Part shown: piece by piece, positions 12,878-23,832 of the stretch | Layout of the letters: every line of letters begins with the position of its first letter | Numbering within the stretch: position 1 is the first letter of the stretch | Origin: Clarkia xantiana subsp. parviflora | Taxonomy: Eukaryota > Streptophyta > Magnoliopsida > Myrtales > Onagraceae | Length of the DNA: 64,000 nucleotides | Assembly (NCBI GenBank): GCA_036873135.1 | Contig: JAPTYO010000007.1 | Span: 2,338,763 to 2,402,762 of the forward strand | Reading direction: 5' to 3' | Notes under the pieces: model-generated | Told to the model about the DNA's origin: nothing | The model's input: only the letters and a program-made list of their open reading frames with translations | Databases searched by the model: none | Made by a program: the position numbers and the translations under genes

Positions 12878-13820
12878 TTAGCCGTCATTTACATTCATCA
12901 CCATGCTATCTTTCAGAGGTTGACTTTGGACCCTTAGACCTCTCCAGAAGGTCCTTATCAGTTCGCCATCAGTGGCATCTTCATTCAGCTGCTGGAGTAT
13001 CTTATGATATCTGGTATAATAATTGGCAAATGTTTCATCAGGACCTTGCTCAATTTTATCCAGAAAGTCCATGCTCTTGAGGCGTTGTCTCTGGCCTATA
13101 TGCCCCTTTATGAACTTGGTTTTTAGCTTTTCCCACGAATCTATTGAATTTTCGGGAAGGCTGTAGAACCAAGTGGAGGATTACTCTTTGAGATTCGTTG
13201 GGAAGAGAGTTGCATAATGGTCTGGTGTTGCCCCTCTTCCTAGAAGGGAAGAGTTGTGGGGTTTGGTATGGCGAACGTGGCTCCTTCACCGGTATAGTCG
13301 TCGATGTTCCTTGCAATACTTGTGGGGGAACTCGAGTGTCGAAGAGTCTTTTGGAGAAGGGGTAAGAGGTGTGTCACGAACGGTCAGCATGTCGCTCGCT
13401 CCCCTTCTCTTTTTCTCGAGCAGTTCTTCTACATGTCCTATAGTGAATAAGACAGATTCTTTAGTAGGAGTGTCAACCCCATGGGCTTTTTGAATCTCCC
13501 TCACCTCTGGAAGATTGGTTTCAACAATCTTTACGCTGGAGGCCACTTCATCCTTTTGGGAAGTCTCGAGTGATGGCTCCGTACCTTTTGGGATGGTCCT
13601 CCTGGGACTGGTTCCAGAAAGCTATGAACGCCGCCATTACTTATTGGGGGACGACGATGAGAGTCGTTCCCGCTCCTTCATCTGGATCCGTTGTATTTAT
13701 AGGTTGATCAGGGTGGAAATGTTCTTCCTCATGCTCACCATTATTTTGGTGGGGATGATCTCTCCTTTCTTTTCCGCTGACTTGTCTTGAGCTGGCAGGG
13801 TTTGATTGGGATTTTGCCAT
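12878..13820 (-). pseudogene. Decayed retrotransposon gag
   Basis: The minus-strand pieces are an ATG at 13820 opening a 59-codon stretch, a middle stretch at 13546-13286, and a C-terminal stretch at about 13184-12878. The last contains WEKLKTKFIKGHI, then FLDKIEQGPDETFANYYTRY and FWRGLR, the pattern of the plant retrotransposon gag domain. Stops and frame changes separate the pieces. Open frames on the opposite strand at 13254-13790 are antisense shadows of this. Confidence 0.75.
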
Positions 13821-13885
13821 CTCTCCTACAACAGCTGCTACCTTCTTTAGGTTCTTGTTGGGAGCTGTGAATTTTTTATCACCGT

Positions 13886-13902
13886 TCCCACAGACGGCGC
13901 CA
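13886..13902 (-). other. Retrotransposon primer-binding site
   Basis: Minus-strand TGGCGCCGTCTGTGGGA lies two bases after the LTR end. TGG at its start complements a tRNA 3' CCA. The GGCGCCA-type tRNA end fits several tRNAs (Asp or Arg type), so the primer tRNA is not assigned. Confidence 0.75.
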
Positions 13903-13904
13903 AA

Positions 13905-14756
13905 TGCTGGGATCAAAACAACGTGTCCTGAAGCTTATAGTAATGAACTTCGAGGTTTCGTCTTTGAATTTCTATTCTAGGTATCTTTCTCGACCTCAAG
14001 GGGTGCTTAGTCTCCTTTTGAGCATCTGACAGGCGAGAACCTGAAAATTGGTTAGGGATTTGCTCCTGATTCCACTCCGAAGCTTAAGTCAGTAATGGAA
14101 TTTTAGAGAATACTGTAAAAGTATATGAATGCAACTTAGATAAATAATGAAAGTGTTCCGCTATTTATAGGGAAAATGTACCGACTTTAAACGGCGGCTA
14201 CCCTCTTTGGAGGGTTTCTGTCCGGAGTCGGTATAAGTCGGTGAGAAACAGGTCGCCACCCCATATTTCCTTTGCTAGGAAGGTTTTCCTCTGGCGGTCG
14301 AAGTAGGTCGCCACCTCACCATTCCTTAAGAGGAAGGTTTCCTTTATGACGGCAGAAGCAGGTCGTCACTTGTCCTTTCCTTAAGAGGAAATGTTTCTTT
14401 AGCTAATAGGTGACAAGTAGGTCACCACTCGTCACCTGCTCCTTCATTAAGATGAAGGGTTTTCTCTGAGGAGGCAAGCACGTTGCCAGTTGTCTTTTTC
14501 CTTAGGAGGAAGGTTTCGACAATAGTGTTTGGCTGCCGACTCAACTATTGCCTTAAGAGAGAGAGAGAGTTTTGAGCGGACTTGCCGCCAGTCTTCAAGA
14601 AGTACCTAAGTCGTCGACTTTCTCCATATTTGGTGTCGACTATTTGTACTTGTTTCTTCATTCTGAGTATGATTAGTCGTCGACTCTCTTTCAGGAGTCC
14701 CGACTTACATGCTCCCGACTATCCATCAGCATGTCATCTATAACCGTAACCCAACA
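13905..14756 (-). repeat. LTR, 852 bp, with internal diverged tandem repeats
   Basis: On the minus strand it starts TGTTGGG and ends CCCAGCA, imperfect short inverted termini with TG...CA borders. It is followed by the primer site. Inside, at roughly 14195-14515, about four to five diverged units of about 70 bp recur with the pattern 'aggtcgccacc ... ttccttaagaggaaggttt'. No second LTR exists in the window for age estimation. Confidence 0.7.
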
Positions 14757-15407
14757 CGAGTGACGGAACACTAGAGTCCCGACTTTGAGATTAAACAATA
14801 ATCTATCGTTCGTACTTCAAACTCTTTTACTTTCGGATTTAGTCCGAAGCCGATAAGTCAACCAATAAAACACTATATATAACATAGGTACAATTTCAAA
14901 CCCAAAACATGTTTATTAATCCTAACTATTGAACTCATAGTTCATTTATATTATAGTATCTCAACACATAAATGTATATCGAACTCAAAAGTCAAACCCC
15001 ACACCAACGTTTCTGGATTTGAATATAAACCCATAATAAACTCTTAAGTTCATATGTCAACTCAAAAATATGTTTCTGAGTTTGAATATGTAAAAGTCTT
15101 AATACACTAAAGTCGTTTAGTTTAAAAAAAGACAATTAAAATACATGTATAATAAAACGAAACACAACTTATGAGGCTCCAAGTTGTTTAACTCAAAGAC
15201 AATGACATCTCCAAACTGCAGACAGGCAGGCACAATGGGTTAAATGAAACCCTCTTTCCTCTTGGGTCCAAAGTAGCCAAAGGCCAAAACCACTCCACTC
15301 AGTGAATTACTGCTATGCTAGCTGGATGGAGTTTCCGTGTGTGTAGGCCATCCAAGCTGTCTCCCTCTCTCTCTATCTATCTATCTATATATCTAAGCAG
15401 CCAATCC
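14757..15407. other. CYP707A upstream region
   Basis: AT-rich spacer becoming pyrimidine-rich: a CT/CTAT microsatellite (ctctctctctatctatctat) at 15362-15390 and a CCAAT motif at 15401. No gene. Confidence 0.45.
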
Positions 15408-15415
15408 TATAAATA
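15408..15415 (+). promoter_or_regulatory. TATA box of CYP707A
   Basis: TATAAATA lies 54 to 47 bases before the ATG, just after CCAAT. Such a short gap implies a leader of only about 20-25 nt if this is the box in use. Confidence 0.6.
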
Positions 15416-15461
15416 ATACACAAATCCTTCTCCTACTCACCAACAAAACAATAATATCAAC

Positions 15462-17514
15462 ATGGAACTCATCTCCATCCTAATTTGCCTTCTCCTTTCT
15501 GCACTCATATTCATCTTCCTTATTAAATCCTCCTCCGCCGCCTCTCGCCGGAAACTTCCCCTCCCGCCCGGGACCATCGGCTGGCCTTACATCGGAGAAA
15601 CTTTCCAACTCTACTCACAGAACCCCAGTCTCTTCTTCGCTTCCAAAGAGAAAAGGTTTAACTTCATCTCTAGCTAATATACTCTTCATCTATACATACA
15701 TATATATATAACTAATAAGTAGTAAGTTAATTAATTAATTTGATGATCAGGTATGGACCCATCTTCAAGACCCACATACTAGGTTGCCCCTGCGTGATGA
15801 TATCCAGCCCAGAGGCTGCAAAGTTTGTAATGGTGACTAAATCACACCTCTTCAAGCCCACTTTCCCAGCAAGCAAAGAGAGGATGTTGGGAAAACAAGC
15901 CATTTTCTTCCACCAGGGAGATTACCATTCCAAGCTCAGGAAGCTTGTTCTTCGCGCTTTCATGCCCCAAGCCATTAGCTCCAAAGTCTCCCATATCGAC
16001 ACCATCGCCCTCGATTCTCTCAAATCCATTGGAGGAGGAGGAGACTTCATCATCAACACTTTCCAAGAAATGAAAACTGTGAGTAGACAGACATGTATAT
16101 ATTTAAGAAAAACAGAGTAAAACAGAGTACTCTGTTTTTTTACTGAAATGATACTAAATATATGGATTTTGAATATGCAGTACGCATTCAACGTGGCTCT
16201 GCTTTCAATATTCGGGAAAGACGAAATTAAGTACAGAGACGACTTGAAGAAGTGCTACTACATTCTTGAGAAGGGTTACAACTCCATGCCCATCAACCTC
16301 CCAGGTACTCTGTTCCACCAAGCCATGAAAGCCAGGAAGGAGCTCGCTCACATCCTTGCAAACATCATCTCCACAAGGAGGACCCATCAGCACAGCGACC
16401 ACAACGACCTCCTCGCCTCCTTCATGGGTGACAAGGAAGGTCTCACCGACGAGCAGATCGCTGATAACGTCATCGGCGTCATTTTCGCCGCGAGAGATAC
16501 CACCGCCAGCGTGCTGACGTGGATCATCAAGTACCTCGGCGAGAACCCAAGTGTCCTGGAAGCGGTGACGGTGAGATCCTATTCCTATATCTACTTTTGT
16601 TTTTTTGTTTTCTAAAATAGTAATAATGGGGACAGGATAGGACAGGGACAGATAATTCTAGTGTTGAGTTGAGTGAATTATTAATGATTTGTTGGTGTTA
16701 TCTTGTTTCAGAAAGAGCAAGAGGCGATAATGAAGACAAATGAAGGGGTTTTGACTTGGGAAGATACCAAGAAGATGCCCCTAACTTCAAGAGTCATCCA
16801 AGAGACACTCAGGGTGGCTTCTATTTTGTCATTCACTTTCAGAGAAGCTGTTGAAGATGTTGAGTATCAAGGTCAGTCCTTTATTAATTTTTTTTTGCCA
16901 AAGTAGTCCTATGTTTAATAATCAAGAAATCTAATCCTTTATTTAATAATAATAATAATAGAGATATTTATTTGTGACTAATTTATATGTTTAATAATCT
17001 GCAGGGTATCTGATCCCTAAAGGGTGGAAAGTGTTGCCCCTATTTAGGAACATTCACCACAGTCCAGACAACTTCACTGACCCAGAGAAATTTGACCCTT
17101 CTAGATTTGAGGTGAGTTCATCTCTCTATTTTCTTCACTATAAGTTAAGTTACAAATTACTATAATAGTAATAATTAAAGAAATGTGGTAATATTCAGGT
17201 CGCACCAAAGCCCAATACATTCTTGGCGTACGGCAGTGGGACCCATTCATGTCCGGGGAATGAGCTGGCTAAATTGGAGATTTTGGTGATGCTGCATCAC
17301 CTTACAACCAAGTACAGGTCAGTACATAATAATAATGGAGCATATACATTACAAATGTACTAAATATAGTATTTTCTGCTATAGTTATTGAGTTGCTGAC
17401 ATGGCTTTTTTTGGGTTGGACAGATGGAGTTTGATAGGTGCACAAGGAATTCAGTATGCACCATTTGCTCTTCCATTGAATGGATTACCAATCAAGTTGT
17501 CTTCTAAGGCATAA
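15462..17514 (+). CDS. CYP707A: Abscisic acid 8'-hydroxylase, cytochrome P450 CYP707A
   Basis: ER-membrane P450 that hydroxylates ABA at C-8', the committed step of ABA breakdown to phaseic acid. Seven exons: 15462-15655, 15751-16078, 16181-16570, 16712-16871, 17005-17111, 17199-17317, 17424-17514. Together they encode 462 residues, the normal family length. An N-terminal hydrophobic anchor is followed by LPLPPGTIGWPYIGETFQLY. The I-helix oxygen motif is AARDTT (277-282), the ExxR helix is ETLR, and the heme ligand is Cys411 in GTHSCPGNELAKLE. Stretches such as KSHLFKPTFPASKERMLGKQ place it with the CYP707A1/A3 subgroup rather than A4. Odd point: the heme-loop Phe of FxxGxxxCxG is Tyr404 here. 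A purine-poor leader and a TATA box lie just upstream. Confidence 0.96.
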
Positions 17515-18261
17515 GTGTATTCATCTACTTCCCTTACTCAAGGCCAGACCCCTTTAAACAAGAAAAGACACCAAGATCATCCTCTTACACAAGGAAAGAG
17601 GTTTGATACAGCCACGGGTCGAGTCGAGCTGATTTGGCGGCTCGGCTGATTTGGCGGCTCGGCTCTCAGTTTTCGGTCAAGGATAACCGGAGGACATATA
17701 AGATATATACATGGCAAGCAAGGCAATATATAGAGAGAAGCATGAAAGGATGATGCTAATTGTACAGTCTTCTTAATTAAAAGACCTGTTTCACCTCAGC
17801 AAGATATAGGAGGAGGAAATGGCAAGAAGCTAGTGTTAGCTAGGATTTTCAATATTGTAATTCATTTTTGGCATAAGTCCGCAAGGCAGGCATGGTTTTA
17901 TCTTCATTCATAATTTGTATTCTCCTTCTCACAATAACGTATTATTCTCATCTTCATTCATAATTATTCTCCTCACAATAGTGTATTATTCTCATCTTGA
18001 TTTAAGCCTTGTCTTTATTGTTAGTTTTGTCTCCAACTCCAAGAGATGTTGGATGAAGAAGAAGAATTAGTATTGTATTGGGCCTGATAAAGTTCCAAGG
18101 CCTTAAGATCTATCTTGGGCCTTCATAATTTTAAATTTCGTTTTGATTGGCGTTTGAGGCCTAGGCCTAAATAGTAAGATCATACATACATTGCTCTCAA
18201 GTCTCAACTACTACGAGTACTTTCCACACAACAAAACTACTACAAGTAGCATTCGTCACCT
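17515..18261. other. CYP707A 3' flank
   Basis: 3' UTR and spacer. It includes a 17-bp direct duplication (gctgatttggcggctcg) around 17623-17657 and AT-rich polyadenylation-like sequence after 17860. No gene. Confidence 0.45.
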
Positions 18262-18269
18262 ATTTGGTT

Positions 18270-18748
18270 TAGGGGTGGCAACGGGTCACGGGTAATCCGT
18301 GACCCGCGGGGCGCCACCCCGATTTTGACCCGTTGATCCGCGATCCGTGACCCGTGGGGCGGGTACGGTTTTGGGGTCGCCCCGCCCCGTTGACCCGCCC
18401 CGCCCCGTATGTGGATAATTTATATATATATTACATGTATTTATACAAAATTATATAAGTAATATAATACACAGTTAAAATAATTAATTAGGATTTGTGA
18501 CTTGTATTTGGATTTGAAGTTAAAATTTTCATTTGTGATTTAAATTTTAAATTGAATTTGTATATGGTAAATATAGAATTTAGGGTTTAAATTGCTAATA
18601 ATATATTATGTACAACTAATAGGTGATCCGCGGGTCGACCCGCCCCGCCCCGCGAACTGTGTGGGGCGGGTACGGATCGGCCATCTCGACCCGCGGGGCG
18701 GGTACGGGGCAAGCGATATCCGCCCCGACCCGCCCGTTGACAACCCTA
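18270..18748. mobile_element. hAT-type MITE, GC-rich-ended family, copy 1 (479 bp)
   Basis: Starts TAGGGGTGGCAACGGGTCA and ends CCCGTTGACAACCCTA. Flanks 18262-18269 (atttggtt) and 18749-18756 (ttttggtt) match at 7 of 8. The ends are dense in GGGTCGACCCGC/CCCCGCCCCG motifs around an AT-rich middle. The same interior ('ggatttgtgacttgtatttgg', 'tagaatttagggttt') recurs in the element at 59324-59827. Confidence 0.85.
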
Positions 18749-18756
18749 TTTTGGTT

Positions 18757-20347
18757 AATTAATTGTTCACGTGCCAGTCATGTGATTTTTATTTATTTTT
18801 ATTTATTTTTTAATGATGACAATCCTACTCTTTGATATGGAGCTTAGATTTGATTAAAAAAAAAAGAAAGATATGAAGCTTAGAGGTCTTTGTTTTTCTT
18901 AACTAATAGTCTAATACTACTAGACTCAAAATTGAATCTAAAAGAAGTTTTGGGCTGAAAACCGCTTCATGCGTCCAATTCGAAGTATTTTTAGTTTTAC
19001 TATTTTTTTTAAATAAACCCTAATCAAAGATTAAGAGTCACATTTGATGTTATGGAGATAAAGATATTGAAATTATTTATGGATTGCATAGTGGTGTTTA
19101 TTGAGTTATAAGTTATTGGTCATATTTATTCAATAAAGATTTGTGGACTAACCTAAACATTTAAGAGAGACATACTAGTTTTCATTTAGAATAAGACAAT
19201 CTCATTCAATTGAGTTCATGAAAAATAATTCATAACATATCTTCATTGATGTTGGATCATAAAAGTTTTGGAATTGGTGATTTTTTTTTTAGTACTGATG
19301 GATACTCCCATAATAGCCACACGGAAGCCACGTGGGCAGAAGGAGCCTTTGTATGCAGAGAAATTCTTGTATGGAACAGTCCTAACAGGTGTAAAGCTAT
19401 TGAACCTATAACCAATAAAAACTTGACATGTGGCAAAATGTCTGTAAATTTGTCCTAGTTGTCCCATTTTTATTGGGTGAAAGGCCACCAGCACTGAGCC
19501 ACGTGTTGGCTCGGTGCCAGTCAAGAATTTCTCATGCCGCCCTGAAAAGCTGAAACACGTCATCAATGGGAGCGAATGTCATCGCTTGGCAGAGGATTAT
19601 TACGATCACACCAAGTCAGGCCGGCCATTTGGGATATGAGTCTCATATTTAACAATGGTGCATGTCAAAAGAAAAAAAAAAAATTTAATCCAAGAAGTAT
19701 TAAAATTAATTTAAAATCTTTAGAGCTGTTGATATATATATATATATATATATTTAATAATTTTGTGACTGAAAGGACTATAATTACATATTTTAATATT
19801 AAGGTATCCGGTGGAAAAAATGTATCATAGGAGAGGGTACCGTGGAAGCCAAAGAATACATGTTTTGTTTCTGCTAATAAATTCTTGTCTCAATCATCAA
19901 GGAATCACTCCAATTCCAATCCATCAAGCTTTAGAAAGTGCAGCAGGGACCTGGACTGCACTGCATGCATGAGATGAGACTTGCTGTAATTAAATAAAGT
20001 ATTGCTTTTTATATTTTTAGCCAATGTTTCAAATTCCGCTGAATAAATAAATATTTAATATATAATATGTAAGTGTACTATCATCTTCTTTAATAAGAAA
20101 CCTAGGCATATAGAGGGACAAGATACCAAAACCTTCTCCAACCTTGAGACCAAAGAACCACAAGCCCAAATAATTTATTATAAAAAAAATAGAAAAGAAA
20201 AGAAAATCGCTCAACTTAACTTAACCGCCATTTCTCCTCCATCGATCGCCTCTTTCCTTTCTCTCCCAACCAAATCTAAGACACTGTCCCAAAAAAAATA
20301 TCTGAAGCAAAGCAAAGCAACCATTCATTATTGGTCGACAGCACCGA
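18757..20347. other. Intergenic upstream of the LEA_2 gene
   Basis: AT-rich spacer with no gene, holding the small inverted-repeat sequence at 19358-19533. A (TA)n run lies at 19735-19752. The segment 20200-20347 is pyrimidine-rich and contains no ATG, consistent with a 5' UTR. Confidence 0.45.
19358..19533. repeat. 176-bp sequence with 12-bp perfect inverted ends
   Basis: GAGAAATTCTTG at 19358-19369 and its exact complement at 19522-19533. The interior is less AT-rich than its flanks. No target duplication is readable, so it may be a small MITE or chance. Confidence 0.35.
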
Positions 20348-20392
20348 ATGTTGTCCTCCCAGTTGCAGAGCTTGTCGCGGCAGCAGCAATGA
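20348..20392 (+). promoter_or_regulatory. uORF whose stop overlaps the LEA_2 start codon
   Basis: A 14-codon uORF (MLSSQLQSLSRQQQ, stop TGA at 20390-20392) precedes the LEA_2 gene. Its TGA overlaps the main ATG in the four bases ATGA. Its own ATG has a weak context (C at -3, T at +4), so leaky scanning would be expected. This is the only ATG seen in the pyrimidine-rich leader from about 20220. Confidence 0.55.
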
Positions 20393-20997
20393 CTCCAAAA
20401 AGATACATCGTCGATCCCCAAGGCCGGACCAACCCTTTCGTGTGGTGCGCCGCCATAATCTGCGCAATCCTCGCGGTGGCCGTCATCATCGCCGGAATCG
20501 CCGTCTTCGTCGGCTACATCGTCATCCACCCACGCATCCCGTCCGTCTCCGTCACGTCGGCCAGCCTCGACACCTTCCGGTACGACCAGGCCGGGCTGCT
20601 GGTGACGCAGATCACCATCCTGATCCAGGCCAAGAACGACAACCGCAAAGCCCACGCCACGTTTCTCAACACCAGCTTCGTGTTGAGCTTCGACGGGATG
20701 GAAATCGCCGAGCTGGTGGCGGACCCCTTCGACGTGGAGAAGAACAAGTCCAACTACTTAAACTACGTCGTTGGGTCTTCTCCGATCCCGCTCAACCCTG
20801 AGAGGATGGAGATGGTGAGCGACGCGCTGAGAAGAGACGAGGTTGTGTTCGATCTCAAGGGCAATTTCAGGGCGCGCTGGCGGATCGGGTTGTTCGGGTC
20901 GGTCAAGTATTGGTGCCATTTGAGCTGCGAGCTGCTTTTTCACCCGGCTAATGGAACTTACTCTAAATCTAACCATTGCAACTCCATTTCTAAATGA
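20389..20997 (+). CDS. NDR1/HIN1-like LEA_2 membrane protein
   Basis: Intronless, 202 residues. A short basic cytosolic N-terminus (MTPKRYIVDPQGRTNPFVW) leads into one long membrane segment, about residues 19-46 (CAAIICAILAVAVIIAGIAV...). The LEA_2/NHL extracytoplasmic domain follows, about 60-190, with conserved IPLNPERMEM-type and FRARWRIGLFGSVKYWCHLSC stretches. The proteins of this family are plasma-membrane or ER anchored; several are induced in defence or stress, but the biochemical function is not settled. It resembles Arabidopsis At2g01080 as I recall it. The coding sequence is markedly GC-rich (third positions mostly C/G) compared with its neighbours. The start is the first ATG in this frame and gives the conserved N-terminus; a uORF overlaps it. 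Confidence 0.9.
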   Translation: MTPKRYIVDPQGRTNPFVWCAAIICAILAVAVIIAGIAVFVGYIVIHPRIPSVSVTSASLDTFRYDQAGLLVTQITILIQAKNDNRKAHATFLNTSFVLSFDGMEIAELVADPFDVEKNKSNYLNYVVGSSPIPLNPERMEMVSDALRRDEVVFDLKGNFRARWRIGLFGSVKYWCHLSCELLFHPANGTYSKSNHCNSISK

Positions 20998-21947
20998 TGT
21001 TTCTTTTTTCTTGAGACCCACACGATATGATGATTATCATTGAGCCAGCCAACACGACGATTACAATTTACAATCTTTTGTTTCGTTTATTTAATAGCGC
21101 AGCAGAATAATTATTAAATAGCATATACAAAGGTTGTAGGACATATATAATAGGTTGTCGTGTTCCTCATCTCTATATCATGTATTTATACATTGTTATT
21201 TAACACAATCAAAACCACAATCCAAATTGTAATGGATTTTTGATTCATCAAAATGGAGTCATTAATATATTCCGGTTATTAATCATTTACTAATAGAAAT
21301 AGTAATTGATATGTGTTTGTATACTATTATATGTGTAGGGTCTTTCATATTCGTTTCTCTTATTTCTTTGATTTTTGTACATTGAGTGATGTTGATATGG
21401 CACATCGAACGATAAAAAAGATTGATCGGATACCAATTCTTTTACGTTAAGTAAAGCCGTGCCAAATACTTGCTCCTTAAGGACAAATAAATAAAGCCTA
21501 AAGGAGGTAAATAAAGCAGAATGATGGGGACAAATCATCATGGTAGGCATTTTTTTGTTGTCCAAAAAATCATGGTAGGCTTGTCTTGGCTACATCTTAT
21601 TCTCTCATTCATTAATCTCCTTTTAGAGGTTTTTTTTTTTTTTTTTTTTAATTAAGTAGGCTACAAACATACATATACGATCATAAGTTAACATATCTAT
21701 CCTATATATATATACATGAAAAAGGGTTGATCATTTCTTAAAGAAGATAATTTTTAAATAACTAATTCATTTTTTTTAGGTAACTCGTCAGAAAAACAGC
21801 ATTCAGAATATGTTACTCCAAACTTAGAATAATTTAGACTCGCTTTAGATTATGTAAGATGGTAACTATTGATTATGAATAGTTTTCAATTCTTAGTGAC
21901 ATGATATAATCGTTCAAATTACATGCCTTAATATAAATAATATATTA
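20998..21947. other. LEA_2 gene 3' flank and spacer
   Basis: AT-rich; poly(T) at 21629-21649. No gene recognised. Confidence 0.45.
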
Positions 21948-21950
21948 TTA

Positions 21951-22234
21951 CACTACAAGAAAAATTAGTCATTTATGAGGGATTTGTTTGTGAGGGTCGT
22001 ATAACTTTATTTGTGAGGGAATTGTAAAAACTCTTACAAATACAACATTTAAATTTTTTGTAAGAGAATGACTACTAACAAAAAACTTGGCTACAATTTT
22101 TTTTCAAAATTCATTGAAAAATCCTTCAAAATCCCTCAAAACATAATAAATCCTTAGAATTTTTTTATAATTTGTGAGGTAATTGACTCTCTTTAAAAAA
22201 AATACTGTTACAAATTGCCAATTTTCTTGTATTG
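21951..22234. mobile_element. CACTA-type MITE, 284 bp
   Basis: The left end CACTACAAGAAAAATT and right end AATTTTCTTGTATTG are inverted with one change at the terminal CACTA (CAATA on the right). A 3-bp duplication TTA lies at 21948-21950 and 22235-22237. Termini of this form with 3-bp target sites are typical of plant CACTA (En/Spm) elements. The interior ('gtgagggatttg', 'ttgtgaggtaattg') is partly inverted and non-coding. Confidence 0.8.
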
Positions 22235-22237
22235 TTA

Positions 22238-23299
22238 ATTTATGTTTTTCTCAATACATCATTAGTTCATTCAGATTCATATATTCTATTATTTTCTTTT
22301 ATACATATGATGCAACTGCAACACTAGTTTGAGACGTGTGACATGCATTTTTGCCACTACCATGTTTTAATTTGCCCGATCATATCTGCAACTAATAATA
22401 TGAGATTAAGTTTGTCTATTATTGTGCTACAATTAAAAAATTGAATTAGTTTATTCAAAAGTCAAATTTATAATATTTTCATGCAACTTAAATGAACTTT
22501 TAGGCCACTAACAATTTGTTGCTAGCCTTTTTATTACAATATTTTATGTAAACAAATATAAATATATAATATGTTAGCTCTATCCAACTATCAATCCATT
22601 GTATCTATTCTTTGTTGGAAAAATATATAGTATGCATGATAATAGACAAATGGGCCGATTGTTTGGGTGTTCAAGAAAAGGATTCAAGAAGTTTCGTACA
22701 CTATGAAAACTGAAAAGGAATTCAGGAGGCCCATATATGTAGTAAAGACTAAAGAAAAGACTCATTGCAAACATCAAACAATTTATAGTTCTTGTAGTGC
22801 ACCCATATCGCGAAGGCAATCGTTGCGCGGACAAGTTAGCAAATATGGCTTTCAGTTTGCCACCAGGTTTACACTCTTATGTTTCTGTTCCTTTATATCT
22901 ATCTTTGTGTTTTTTGGAGATGTAATTGGAGTCACTATACCCCGACTTTGTTCAGTTCCTCGTAGCATCAGTTAAATAAATGGCTTTAAGCCCGCTTTTA
23001 AAAAAAATGGCATAATTAATGGAGGAAAATATTGACTGCATATATATATATATACAAGAACTCAAGGAGAATGGCGCCAATTATTCAATGAAAAAGGGAC
23101 AAAACAATCACTGCATTGCTTGGAAGTGTTGTGAGTTGTGACCCTTTTTGGAGTCTTTTAGGACAGTTGCCCATTTAGGAGTTCCATGGAGATACAGATA
23201 TACTAATTTAAGAGACATAAATCCCAATCTCAAAAGATTTTCTTTTTCCCTCACCAAGTGTCTTAATTACGATATCCTATAATAATCACCGCTCGCATA
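22238..23299. other. Intergenic, no gene seen
   Basis: AT-rich. The 102-codon open frame at 22667-22975 begins at a non-ATG codon and shows no domain. A (TA)n tract lies at 23039-23054. Confidence 0.4.
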
Positions 23300-23307
23300 G
23301 TTGCGTC

Positions 23308-23824
23308 TAGGTGTACACGAGTCAAGCTAGTCGTGAGCTACTCGAGATCGGCTCGGTCGATACTCGAATTCGACTCGCTAAACTTCGAGTCGAGTCGAAC
23401 TTTTTCTGATACTGAGTCGACTTCGAGTTCACTGTTACTCGACTCGAGAGGCTCGAGAGTCTAATCGAACTTTTTTATTTTGCCTATTCGAGTCGAGTTC
23501 AAGTTCGATTTTGAGTTTTTCGAGCTTTACATGATAATATTATATATGTATATATTGAGTTCAAGTCGAGTTCAAGCTCGATTTCGAGTCAAAGGCCTAA
23601 TCGAGTCGAGTTCGAGCTCAAGCTAAGGTGAACCATTTATAATTTAATTGAATTTTTTAACCTTATCGAGCCGAGTCGAGCCGAGCTCGAACTCGCCGAG
23701 TATTGAATCGAGACGAGCTCGAGCTTGAAAAATTAAGGCTCGGTCGAATTCAAGCTCGAGTAAACTGAGTCGAGTCAAGTCGAGCTTGCCAGATACTCGG
23801 TTCGACTCGGCTCATTCAGCCCTA
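23308..23824. mobile_element. hAT-type MITE of 517 bp rich in CGAGTCGAG motifs
   Basis: Begins TAGGTGTACACGAGTCAAGC and ends GACTCGGCTCATTCAGCCCTA. The termini are loosely inverted (TAGG...GAG). Flanks 23300-23307 (gttgcgtc) and 23825-23832 (gttgcatc) match at 7 of 8. The body is full of short inverted CGAGTCGAG/CTCGACTCG repeats, so it can fold on itself extensively. Non-coding. Confidence 0.8.
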
Positions 23825-23832
23825 GTTGCATC

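Larger units (their letters stand above)
12878..14756 (-). mobile_element. Truncated Ty3/gypsy-type LTR retrotransposon (LTR, PBS, gag remnant)
   Basis: Read on the minus strand the order is one LTR (14756-13905), a 2-bp spacer, a primer-binding site starting TGGCGCC at 13902, then a gag-like region to about 12878. No protease, reverse transcriptase, RNase H or integrase follows and no second LTR is visible, so the element lost its 3' part. The gag frame is broken by stops and shifts. The assignment to Ty3/gypsy rests on the TGGCGCC primer site and a retrotransposon-gag-like segment. Confidence 0.8.

Noticed and set aside
13254..13790. Plus-strand open frames of 79 and 91 codons
   Set aside because: Antisense shadows of the decayed minus-strand gag.
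20221..20801. Long open frames on both strands across the LEA_2 gene (144 and 156 codons)
   Set aside because: They arise from the high GC content of the LEA_2 coding sequence; only the 20389 frame gives the conserved membrane segment and domain.
22667..22975. 102-codon plus-strand frame
   Set aside because: Starts at a non-ATG codon, no recognisable domain, in transposon-rich spacer.
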